In this document: piece by piece, positions 12,597 to 24,600 of the stretch
Numbering within the stretch: the stretch's first letter is position 1
Layout of the letters: every line of letters starts with the position of its first letter
Source: Diadema setosum
Lineage: Eukaryota > Echinodermata > Echinoidea > Diadematoida > Diadematidae
Direction of reading: 5' to 3'
NCBI GenBank assembly: GCA_033980235.1
Contig: CM067067.1
Coordinates: forward strand, 8,578,047 to 8,642,046
DNA length: 64,000 nucleotides
Translations under genes and position numbers: made by a program
The notes under the pieces: model-generated
Seen by the model: only the letters and a program-made list of their open reading frames with translations
Told to the model about the DNA's origin: nothing
Databases searched by the model: none

Positions 12597-12962
12597 GGGA
12601 TGCTATCTTTAGTCAATTATGACAATTATCAGCCCCCACTCTGGCAGGGAGTTCACAACTAATTACAGTGCATAGGTGATGTTTGTGTAGGATATGCATA
12701 ATGTTTTACAGAACATTATGTCACACACCAAGAAATATTGCTAATTTGTGTTTCTGTGAGTGATATAAATCAAATTGTGAGTTTTAATATTATCAGCAGT
12801 GATGATGATGATGATGATAATAATAATCATCTCTTGTTATTACTTTTATAATAATAATAATAATAATAATGATAATAATGATAAAAATAATAATTGTTAT
12901 TATTGTTGTTGTGTTTATAATTTTTCTTGCAATCATTATTTTCCTGTTTTTCTTTCTGACAG

Positions 12963-13057
12963 ACATGGCACAAGTTATGCTTCAAGTGTGAAACGTGCTC
13001 CATGCTGCTTAATATGAAAAACTACAAAGGTTACAACAAGTTGCCCTACTGTAACAC
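12963..13057 (+). CDS. LASP1: LASP copy B, LIM domain second half
   Basis: 31 codons plus two bases, from acceptor ctgacag to donor AC|gtaagt. The peptide begins [12 protein letters not shown] and continues NMKNYKGY, a near match to vertebrate LASP1. It carries zinc ligands His and three Cys, with the CNxH pair completed in the next exon. Confidence 0.92.
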
Positions 13058-13432
13058 GTAAGTTGTAAATACTGTTACATGTACACTGCAAGTTGCAAAT
13101 ACTAAATTTTGTTTCTTTACTCATTTTTCTTAAACTCCTTGTTTGTTCCTTCTTTCCTCATTCCCAGTTCGTGATCTGTTTATAGCACAAAAGGAGATTT
13201 TTTTTTTCTTTACAGGAAGAGAAAAAGAAAAAGAAAATAATTCCCATAGAACCTAATAAGATGAAAATCACAGACCTGTAAATATCTTGAATTTTTGAAG
13301 AAATTTTTAAACATATTGTCCATCAGGCTTTACAGACAGCCTGCAAGGATTTTCTTCTGTTGTTGTTTTGTGTTTGTTTTTTTGAGGGGGGGGGGGGTGA
13401 TGGTTTTCAAAAAATTCCACTCTTGACACCTG

Positions 13433-13474
<42 letters not shown>

Positions 13475-16400
13475 CATCACAGGAAAGGAATGCTCATTCT
13501 TTCCTACTTTTCAGCTAAATCATCCCTGTTTTAGAAAGGTTTGGAGGTCTGGATTTATGCAATATGAATCCTCACTTATACTTATCAAAGTTCTTTAGGT
13601 GATAAGAACAAAAGCAGAACACACAAACTTACACAAGTATCAAATTTGTCAAAAGTCCACCTGAAAGAATTAAAGGGAACCCAAACTGAAAGAGAAATGT
13701 GGATTGAGTGAAAGCAGCAACGTTAGTAGAATATATAAGGGAAAGTTTGAGGAAAATCAAACAGTCAACGCAAAAGTTATGGATTTTTAAAGTTTTGGTG
13801 TTGGAACGGCTGGATGGGGAAACTACTAGAGGTTATGGCGTCATGTGTTGACTACAATATATATTGAAAATACAAAGGGAATTCCACAAAAATTAATTAT
13901 TCATGAAAATTACACATTCCATCAACTTGATACTGACATATGTTAGGGTAGCAATTATTCCCCCTGCTTTCAGAAAGCGGTTAGTCAAGTGCTCTTTCAT
14001 TATGCTAGAAAAGTGAATTTTTCTGGAATTTTCTTTATATTTTCTTTATATTGTTTTCCACACATACGTCATAACCTCTAGTAGTCTCCTCATCCCGCAG
14101 TTCCAACACCAAAACTTTAAAAATTCATAACTTTTGCATCGATTGTCCGATTTTCCTCAAACTTTAACTGATGTGTTCTACTAATATTGCTGCTCTCACT
14201 CAATCCATACTGCTCTATGGGTTTCGGTTTCCTTTAAACCTGTGTCATCATGTGTAAATGATATACACTGTACATGCATGTCATTATATAAGATTCCCTG
14301 ATTCATTGACTTTTATAGCGGATGTTCCAGAGCCATCAAGGTGAGACCTGCGAGGAGTGAGACTTCTCAATTTCCGGAGTGACACTTCTGATTTCCCGAT
14401 GTGAGCGCGGGGACGGGGAGGGAGCGCATGCACATGAGCAGAGCAGTGTGTGCTGAGCCAGCGGTGAGCGCCAGCGTGAACACGAGCAATGTGAATAGCA
14501 GCAAAGCTGCTTTACACTCTGCTCTTTGCCGGCCAAGTGCGCGCCGTGCATTGCCGTAATCTTTTTCCCTTTATCTTTATTATTCGGGCGGAGGCGTGAG
14601 AAAATGATTGGTAGGAGGGTGAGCGTGAGTTGAGCCACTGAGGCGTTAGACTCGATGTGTAGGATATTCTAAGTGGATTTTGCATCACATTGTAGCCCAA
14701 ATACCTCGGTAATGATGTTGCAGATGAGAGATTTGGAGTTAAATCAAACTATGTTGAGGCCACACAGAGAGTGTGGTCAGTCATGATACTATCATAGTTA
14801 CTTTTGATGATTCTTTCTCCCTTCTCCTCCTCTTCTACAGTCATTATCCGACCACAAAATTTACAGCCGTTGCTGACACTCCTGAGAACCTCCGCCTCAA
14901 GAAGCAGTCACAAAATCAGAGCCAAGTGAGTTCTTGTAACATGTTGGGGTCCTTGTTCCTTGTTGGCTTGCCCTGTATTACTATTGACTGACCCACTTTT
15001 GTTTCAATTTAACTCAAGCAGCAGACGATGGTTCCTCCTATGTTTGTTCCAGATACCAAGATCTAGGCCCCATTTCATAAAAGATGTTAGGATGGCAACT
15101 CTTGCTGGAATGGCAACTACCAATAGCAACAGCCAATCAGGAAGCTAGATTCTTGTCGTTGTCATGACAATTGCCATTCCAGTAAGAGTTGCTATCATAT
15201 CAACTTTTTATGAAACCGGTCCCTGGTCTTTGAGGAGGTTTTTGTTTTGTTGCTTCCCCCCCCCCCCCCCCCCCCCCCCCCCGATGAGAGGTCAAAGGTC
15301 AAAATGGCATGAATGAATCTACTCACAAGCCTCTGCTGGAAGAAAAAGAAGAAAAAAAAAGTGCTAACTGCCAGGACTTGTAAACTGACACTTGTTTACC
15401 TGCACAGAATTAGACTGAGACCCCATATCCTTGATATTGCATGATTGTTGGTCAGTTTAGGACAGGTTTGACATATATGAAGAGTTTCATCACAAAATGA
15501 GCCAACTCTGTTCTTGTCAATTTGAGATATCAGGGACAGTAAAACTGGAGAAAACACAGAAACTGATTTAAAGGAATCCAAAACCCAAAGAGAAATATGG
15601 AATTCCCTTTATATTTTCTTTGTATTGTTGTCCACACATAACGTCATAACCTCAAGTAGTCTCCTCATCCAGCGGTTCCAACACCAAAATTTTAAAAATT
15701 CATAACTTTTGCATCGATTGTCTGATTTTCCTCAAACTTTCACTGATGTGTTCTACTAATGTTGCTGCTTTCATTCAATCCACATTTCTTTGGGGGTTTT
15801 GGTTCCCTTTAATAGAAAACATGGAAAATCTTTATCCATACTTCAGGAATAATCTTTGTTATGCAATAAGTGAAGTATATTTGGAGTAGTTTTATTTAAT
15901 TCTATGTGATGTTGGACTTAATGCTTTAAAATATTTAAAGATGGCTCTTAACTGATTTTGCAATAAATTACCCTTTTCATTTGTTGGAGTTCATTTCTCT
16001 TCCTCTGTCCCATTCTGTTCCAATTTCGTAGGTCACTTACCACAAAGAGTTCAATCAGAGTAAGGGGAAGTTTACTGCAGTCGCTGACGATCCTGAGAGT
16101 ATGCGGTTGAAGAAAGGTGAGAAGGACTGTATACGCTGTTATTTTCACGTACAGATATTTTAGCGAATCACGAGGTCATAGACATTTTAGTGCAATGTTT
16201 TCACGAATTGACGCCGATGCTTACTTTAATGCTCTATTAACGCAGTGTATGGGGACATTTTCGCGTGTTGTTAAATTAGCGATCCAACTGTTATTCACGA
16301 AATTCGCGAAAATTAAACCTTCGCGAAAATAACAGCGTATACAGTATACAAGGCTGCCTTTGTCGTGTCATGTTAACCCTTTACGTTCTTGGGAACTGTA

Positions 16401-18123
16401 AAAGCGTGGTATGCTTTTTCATCAGCATTCAGTAAAAATTCTTCCAAACTTGGCCCAATATTTAGATAGAATGAAAGAAAACAATATAATAGAGAAACAA
16501 AGATGGAAAGCCCAGCACATAAATAGGGAAATAGGGAAAGAGGGAAAGAGGGAATGCAGTTCATGTACATATAAAAACAATGATAAGTTCATAAGACAAA
16601 AGTCGGAAACTGATTACAGTATGCAGATAAAGATATGTATTTATATATATTATATATTTCTCTGTATTTCCAAGTTGGGAAGAATGTATGTGGCAATAAT
16701 AGCAAACAGGAAAACATGTATCAGTCGATGCGCTGTTTCTGCGATCAAACCAACTGTGTTGCGATATTTGTACGCTTATCAAGACCTCGCTACAACAGTG
16801 ATACGATCGGAGCGACAGTGATACGTTTACGCCGGGCTCATGCTACGATCTCAAGCGATCAGGGTATAAAATGGGTTTTATGATTTAATTTCTTCAGGCA
16901 GCTGTCAGTGTTAAACCAACATGGATATGCAGAAATGAATTTACCCTTACATCTTAGCATTCTAGAACACACCAGTTAGAGCCTGATGTGAAATTGTACT
17001 ATTAGTTAAGTCATCCATTTAATTAAAAGGGTAAAATGTGTATATAATATTAAAGAACCTGCTTACGAGCAAACTACATATCGTATCCTACAATGAGACA
17101 ATTTTATGAAGATATATTTGAAAAGATTACAACTTGATTTACTTTCATTGACTTGGAATGGTATATGACAAATAAACAATTTAATAAACAAACTAGATTC
17201 GTACTGAGTGTACGTGGAAAAATGAATTTTTAACGTTTTTCTCCATGTCCACCTTCCTAGTCTGTGCATCACTTTCTATCGTTCATGGTTGGTTCCTGTT
17301 ACGTAATACTGTAAAAGTGGTAATTTTCATGGGCGATGGGGGCCGCTTTCGACGTGCTTGAGTTAAGCCTAATGCGTTGCTACCCCATCAGAGTTACGAA
17401 TGTGGCATTTTTAATGCGCTCGTGAGGCGATTGTGATACGCTCTAAAACCACGGCGACCTCGCTCTGGGAGTTTTGGACATGTTCAAAATTTCCGTAGCG
17501 AGGTCACTGACCATGGCGATGGTGACGCCCCTCCGCGCCTCTGAACCGCTCAAGATACGATGGAGAAGATTTAAAGGAGAAGATGGAGAAGATCGCGCTC
17601 TGTCGATTTTTGATGATCGTAGCGGAATTGCCGTCTAGTGAGATGGGGGTATAAAGTTCAGAGTTGTGATTAAACATATTATTTCATCACTTTTTGTTTG
17701 TTTGATGTCATGCCTTCTCCTGAAAGCTCTTGCTGTCAAAGTCAATGTGAGGTCAAAGTTCATTCTAATTATTAGAATCTGCAATGTTTAATGACTCTTC
17801 AGGGGGGGGGGATTTCATGAACCGTTCTGACAGATATTTTTCCTGACAAACTGTTCTAAGCTACTGAAATCCTTGCATCTGATTGGCTGAGAACAAATTT
17901 GTCGGACAAAGTGCTTCATGAAATTCCCCCCCTCCCCCCCAGTATCCAAGCTGCAATTGCTCCTGAGATAAGTCAGTCTGGAACACTCCCTAGCGTGTGG
18001 GTAGATTAGATTTGATGTATTCACAAAGGGAGCAAACACGATCGCAGTAATTGACCTGTATCTAGGGGGGAAGTGATGTGAGACTGGATACTGGGAGTGG
18101 TTTAGCAAAGCATCATAATATGT

Positions 18124-18161
<38 letters not shown>

Positions 18162-18332
18162 TCCTAGATGGGTCATTTGGAAGACATTTCCATTTGTTTT
18201 ATATGCAAATTTTAAAATACATGTTCAATGGCAATTTACGCAATGGAGACACGAAAATTGTCTCCTTAATGACCAGTTGTCTCCCTAATGAAGACACTTC
18301 CCCCCAATATGTCTCCCTAAGGTGCCAACTAG

Positions 18333-18395
<63 letters not shown>

Positions 18396-19498
18396 TATAT
18401 TCATATTTATATATTTATCTATGTATACAAATGTCTTGTATGTTTGGTTACCTCAGTAAGTGAGCAGGCCTCCAATATTGCTTACAAGGGCCAAGCAGCA
18501 GGGGGATATCAATCGGACCGCCCATCTTACCAGCCATCTGAGCCGCAGCAGGCGGTAAGTCCATATCACCCACCCCTCCCACAACAGGATACAAAATACA
18601 AAACAGACATGAAATCTTTTGCATAAAGCTGTTTCACACAACTTGTGGCCCTATTCCATGCACACCAGGGGCGGATCCAGGAATTCCGTAAAGTGGGGGC
18701 GCCTTTACAAAATTAAGGGGGGGGGGGGGCACACGTGCCCCCCTTTCTTTTCTATTTATATCTTTTGTTTTAACAACAAATAAAGAGGGGGCATGCGCCC
18801 CGTGCCCCCCTGCCTGGATCCGCCACTGCACACTCCAGTTCAACATAATGATTTCTTGTTTGGAATGAGTATATGACATCAAACCAGTTTGTTCAGCTTG
18901 CCAGAATACTTGCTTGCTGTAGTATCTATTCAGGCTTTCCTGGAAACCCTTCTTGTATTCCAAACCCACACAAAAAAAGGAGAAAAAATGAAATAGAATT
19001 AAAAAATAAAATGAATTTAGAAAGTCTTAAATGAATTGTATTTTTTTTTAATTCAACAAATTTAGTAGTATATGGACTTAAGCACACCTATATTCTTCTT
19101 GGCAATGAATGTTTTCAGTACCAGCCACCACCACCACAGGAAAGCTACCAGCCGCCGCCCCCACAGTCTGCCCCGGTTGCCCCACCACCTGCCACCGGCC
19201 CTCGCTATGTCGCCATATATGATTATACGGTTGGTTCACGTTTGTAGTCACATAGGCCTGCAGATGATTCTTTGTTTGTTTGCTATTGTTTCTTCTCTTT
19301 CTTCTTTTTTTTAATGTCTTTGTTGCATTGGTGTCAAATTCATGTAATTTGTTGACATGTATGTCACCCATGGGGTAATTACATTGTAACACAGGGTAGC
19401 ATACATGTAGTTTATGAAGCAGCCTTCTTCATCTGGTTCATTCTGCTCTCCACTTGAAACGCATTTAGATTTCTATTTTGCTGTACTCAGGAATCATA

Positions 19499-19536
<38 letters not shown>

Positions 19537-21594
19537 CTTTTGTTTTTATTGTGTACATATATGTACTTTTGATTTATTTTGTGCCGAATAAATAAAATTG
19601 AGTTGAATTGAATTGATTCAGTAAGAAAGGAAGTTGGTGTATAATTTATTAGGGAGACAGCAAAAGCTTTACTTTTCTCATTTTCAAATTGTGATGGGAT
19701 CTTATCATATCATGATGTGATTTTTATGCCTCTGCCAACGAAGTGGCCGGAGGCATTATGTTTTCTGGTCGTCCGTCCACCCGTACGTATGTACGTATGT
19801 CCGTCCCGTTTTGTTTTTGTCGATATCTCAAGAACCGTGTGGTGGTTTTACATAAAACTTGGTATGAGGGTATATCCTTGGGGGATAATACTTTGTTTGG
19901 ATTTTAGGGTCACAGGGTCGAAGGTCAAAGGTCACAGGTTATTTGTTAAAATGTGATTTTCAGGGTATTGGTACACTTTAACATAAATGCACAGGAAGGA
20001 TAGTACACTGTTAGCACAATTCCCGCCATGGTGTCAATCTTATGGTAGTGCTCTGATCCAGCACCTTACAATGCAGTACATCTATACGAAGGTCTTGGTT
20101 TCACTTTATTCAGACTTCGGGACTTTGTGATGATGCATGCAAAGGAAACAAGCCAAAAAGCTCTATCACACACACACACACACAAATCCAACTCAATAAA
20201 TTGTTGATGGTTTTGCAAGCTATGTTTGATAGCCAACTGTATGTTTTCCATCTGAAGAGGGCTGCATACCTCTACAGAGTTCATAATAACAAGCATTGAG
20301 TCATTGAACTGTACATGTCTTTCAAGTATTGTTCAATGGTGTGATCTTTCTCCATTGGCTGGTTCAATCAAGTAGCATACTGTACACATGAATGTATGCC
20401 ATTTATACACGCATAAAATATGCTATATATGAATGACCGCAGATCTGACATCTGATCACATTTATATATTCATATATAATAATATATATAATCACATACA
20501 TTGTATATATTCATATATTCATATAATCATATATTCATATGTAGTATGGACCTGGTGATCATTTGTGATTATTTGTAATTATTTGTAATTATACAGTTAC
20601 ATACAAGCCTGATTTCACATAGACCATGTACAAAGTGCAGCCGGGCCAAAGGCGGGGCCTAAGGCCGGACCCAAGGCCACGGGCCTTAGCCCGGAATCAG
20701 GGGCCCAGAGCCCAGTGGGCCCAGGCCCAGGGGCCCAGAGCCCAAGTGGGCCCGGGCCCAGTGGCCCAGGGGCCCAAGGCCGGGCCGAGGCCAGGAGCCT
20801 AAGTGCTGGCCCAGGAGCCTAAGTGCTGGCCCAAGGCAGGGGGCTGCCACCAGACTGAGACCACGAAGAGTACCAGTCATGACTTGCTGTGATAATGATG
20901 TGACAGGCCTGTGCATACACATACACTGTACAGGGCTGTGCATATTATGTAAATACACTGTACACTAACTATACACAGTCATGACTTGCTGTGATAATGA
21001 TGTGACAATGTAAGTAACAGATTATCAAATTTTGGTAGTGATCTGAGAATTTTGGAGGAATTTATGAAGGATTTTTGATATTTTGGCAGGTAGGGTCAAT
21101 GAACTTGGGAGTTCAGGCTGCGTGTATTTGAGGTTTGCATGCGCGCACTAAAGTGCATGCTCTAGTTTCTGCTAGGGCGAGGCGCGCCGTGCAGCTGAGG
21201 GTTTATGACGTAACAAAGGCTTCTATATTGGGAAATTGGGCGACTTTCAGCACACAATGCTGTAAGTATGTATGGGTGGAAATCACTTCTATGGAAGAAC
21301 AAGATCAGTGGTGGAAATGAGCTGCATGCTTGGCGGAGGTCTGTGCTCTCAGAGTGCTTCTGTAGTATTGAATGTCTTCCTCTGTGAAAAATGTGAAATC
21401 AATGAAAGGAAAAAATATGGTACCTGGTAAATATTAATAGCTGTGCACATTATTCACACATGTACTATACAATGTATGACAGTAGCATATATTCACTCAC
21501 AAAAAAACACTGATACATGTAAAGGAGTTAAAGAATCAGCAGACATAGTGTTACAAGATGTATTGCAGAGTTCAATTAGTATTAGTATTAGTAT

Positions 21595-21632
<38 letters not shown>

Positions 21633-24600
21633 ATAGTAGTAGAAGTAGCAATGATAATAATAATGATAATAGTGGCTACTTGTATAGTGCACAGGTCTGC
21701 TTTTTAGTGCTCATGGCGCTTCATAAATGAAAAGATAGATATAACACATGTTCAAACATGACAACAGAGAAGAAAATGGCAAACAACAACAAACACATAC
21801 CAGATAAAGAATACAATTGTTCCGAACATTAAAGACTGCAATTATAGTCCTCAGTGTGAGAGGAATAGGGAAAGTTTTGAAGTTTGGATTTGAATGTTTC
21901 TGTAGATGACAATTATAGCTGTACACACAGAGAAAATGTTCCAGTTAAAGAGGAACGTAGTCATACAAAGTGTATGTATTTCACATTTTTCAGTATTTTC
22001 AATCTTTCATATCCATATGCAATGGGCATAATGGACTCATTTGCATATCATTTGCATAGTATGCTATCATGGGGTGTGAAAGTATGCTGAGTGTTGACAT
22101 ATAGGTCATCCACTCATTGTATCCCCCGAACAGAGTTCGGAGGATACTATGGATTTGGCCTCGTTGCGCCGCGTCCGCCACAGAGATTTTCTTGTAAGCA
22201 CTCTACTGGTTGCAGTTCTTCTTAGATCATCTTCAAATTTGGCATGAAGGTGTGTTATGGTAAAACGAAGACGCCTATTGTTTTTGGTGATGGTGCCCTC
22301 GCTTGTTCCGTCTTTATACATGAAAAAGTAAATTTAACAGGGTCTGTTTGTGTGTGCGACGCTGGCCTTGCTTCGTGACCAATTTTGTTTTATGCCTCCG
22401 CCAACGAAGTGGCCAGAGGCATTTTGTTTTCGGGTCTTCCGTCCGTCCGTACGTACGTCCGTCCTATTTTGTTTTTGTCGATATCTCAAGAACCGTGTGG
22501 TGGTTTTACATCAAACTTGGTATGAGGGTATATCCTGGGGGGATAATACTTTATTTGGATTTTAGGGTCACGGGGTCGAAGGTCAAATGTCACAGGTTAT
22601 TTTGTGAAAAAAAGGTTGAAAATTCATGTTTTTCTCCATATCTCGCAAATGGTTCAAGGTATCTTCATGGAACTTAGTATATATGCTTATTCCAATGGGC
22701 AGTGATTATCTAGGGAAGTTGGGGTCATGGTTCAAAGGTCAGGGGTCAAAGGTCAAGGTCAACTCCTCAAAATATCACTACTTTCCTTATATTTATGCAA
22801 TCTCTGAAGGTTTTTTTTTTTTTTTTAACTTGATGTATGCATGTATTACCCGATATATATTCTGTGGGAAGTTTCTTGCCAAAAGGTCAAAGGTCAAAAG
22901 GTCAAAGGTCAAGTGAAAGTGTTGAATTGCACTTTTTCCTCCATATCTCAAAAGTAACTCAAGGTATCATCATGAAACTTACATATTTATGCATGTTCTA
23001 CCTAACAGTGATTCTCTTTGGAACTGTGAGGTCAAAGGTCAAAGGCCAGGTTTAGATAATGCTATTTTCCCATTTGATACTGAAATTATACTTTTTCTCA
23101 ATACCTTGAAAATTACTCAATGCATAAACTTATAAAAGGGTCAAAAGTCAAGTAAAAATCATCAGTTCCCCAAATACCTGCACTCTGACATTTTGAATCA
23201 TTCATCCAATTGAACCTAGTTCTGGGAAAGTGAACATTCAGCACATTTGTGGCAAACCTGTCATTTTAATATTTTGCCAATTGTGTGAAACTGTCATCAC
23301 ACATTGTCAAGACATTGTACTATAGACCTATTAGGAGAACCATGCATTATGGCGGAGGCATATCAGTCGCCGTAGCGATATATCTAGTTGCATTCATAGA
23401 ATATTCATTGCTGTCCCTGAAACTAGATTTATGATTCAGGGAGAATGAAATGCAATGCAACTATGACTATGGCAATGACTATGCTTTGTGAAGAAGTATG
23501 TTTGTATAGACCACAGTGATGATTCAAATGGCCCTAAATTTTAAACCATACAATACGATACAATCGGATCATTTATATAGCGCCCTTACACAGTCAATGA
23601 CTGGTTTCACAGCACTTCACAACAAAATTCAGTCACAGATTAGCATCAAAAAGGAAAGTCTTAAGATTCTTCTTGAAGACATCAAGGGATGGGAAAATGA
23701 GAACAAGCCGAGGTAGATCATTCCACAATCATTGAAACAAAACAGTGGTAAACCTAGATATCAACCACTTACTGTACATACAGTAATCTAACATACCTAC
23801 TGTGTGTTAAAGATAATAAAAAGTTTTGGTACCTCAAAAGTTTCCCTGAATTTCAATGTTTCAGGTTAAAGTATCTATCATATAACTAACGCTGTGAGAC
23901 TTACTCGCCCCAAAGTGCTCTCATTTCTTTATAGTAATCATGCAATTAACTGCGACCAGCAGCCCCATACGCATAGCGTAATGGGGCTTCGCATTGTAGC
24001 AATCAGGATCATGACAGATTTAGTATCGCGGGTAAATATCAACTTAAAATCCAAAATTTTTTCAATTTGAAGACTTACCAATTAAGTTGATGTCTTGAAA
24101 ACAGGCTTCGAGCAACGTTTGGTTCTGCCAATAGTCCCTTTCTGTTCAAATTGATGACTGAATGTGACTCGGTCGAGAGGACCTTGGGAGAGCTACATAC
24201 ACTGATTACTACGGCCAGCGCATACGCACACATCACATGCGAACAAATTTCAAATCCATGAACGGATAAGATGTTTGTGTGCGCATGCGCTGGCCGTCAA
24301 TTCAGTGTAGCTCTCCCAAGGTCCTCTTGACCGAGTCACATTCAGTCATCAATTTGAACAGAAAGGGACTATTGGCAAAACCAAACGTTGCCCAAAGCCT
24401 GTTTTCAATACTTCAACTTAACTGGTAAGTCTTCAAATTGAAGAAATTTTTGGATTTTAAGTTGATATTTACCCGCGATACTACATCTGTCATGATCCTG
24501 TAAGCTACAATGCGAAGCCCCATTTAGCTATGCGTATGGGGCTGCTGATCGCAGTTAGCTACACAGTATGATTATGGGGCTGCACGCTGCGGGTCGCCTC

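Larger units (their letters stand above)
7391..12962. other. Interval between LASP copies; no gene recognised
   Basis: Searched for the missing LIM exon (M-N-P-x-C-x-x-C, V-Y-P-x-E) without success. 7540-7760 has repeated GCATCGATTTT units in a CG-richer stretch. 8041-8225 and 9336-9412 share a TATAACGAGATATCGG repeat. 11389-11409 is a C-run. 12069-12200 and 12423-12596 are repeats listed separately. Confidence 0.6.

Noticed and set aside
18194..18463. Open frames reading (IY)n
   Set aside because: Translation of a TA microsatellite, not protein.
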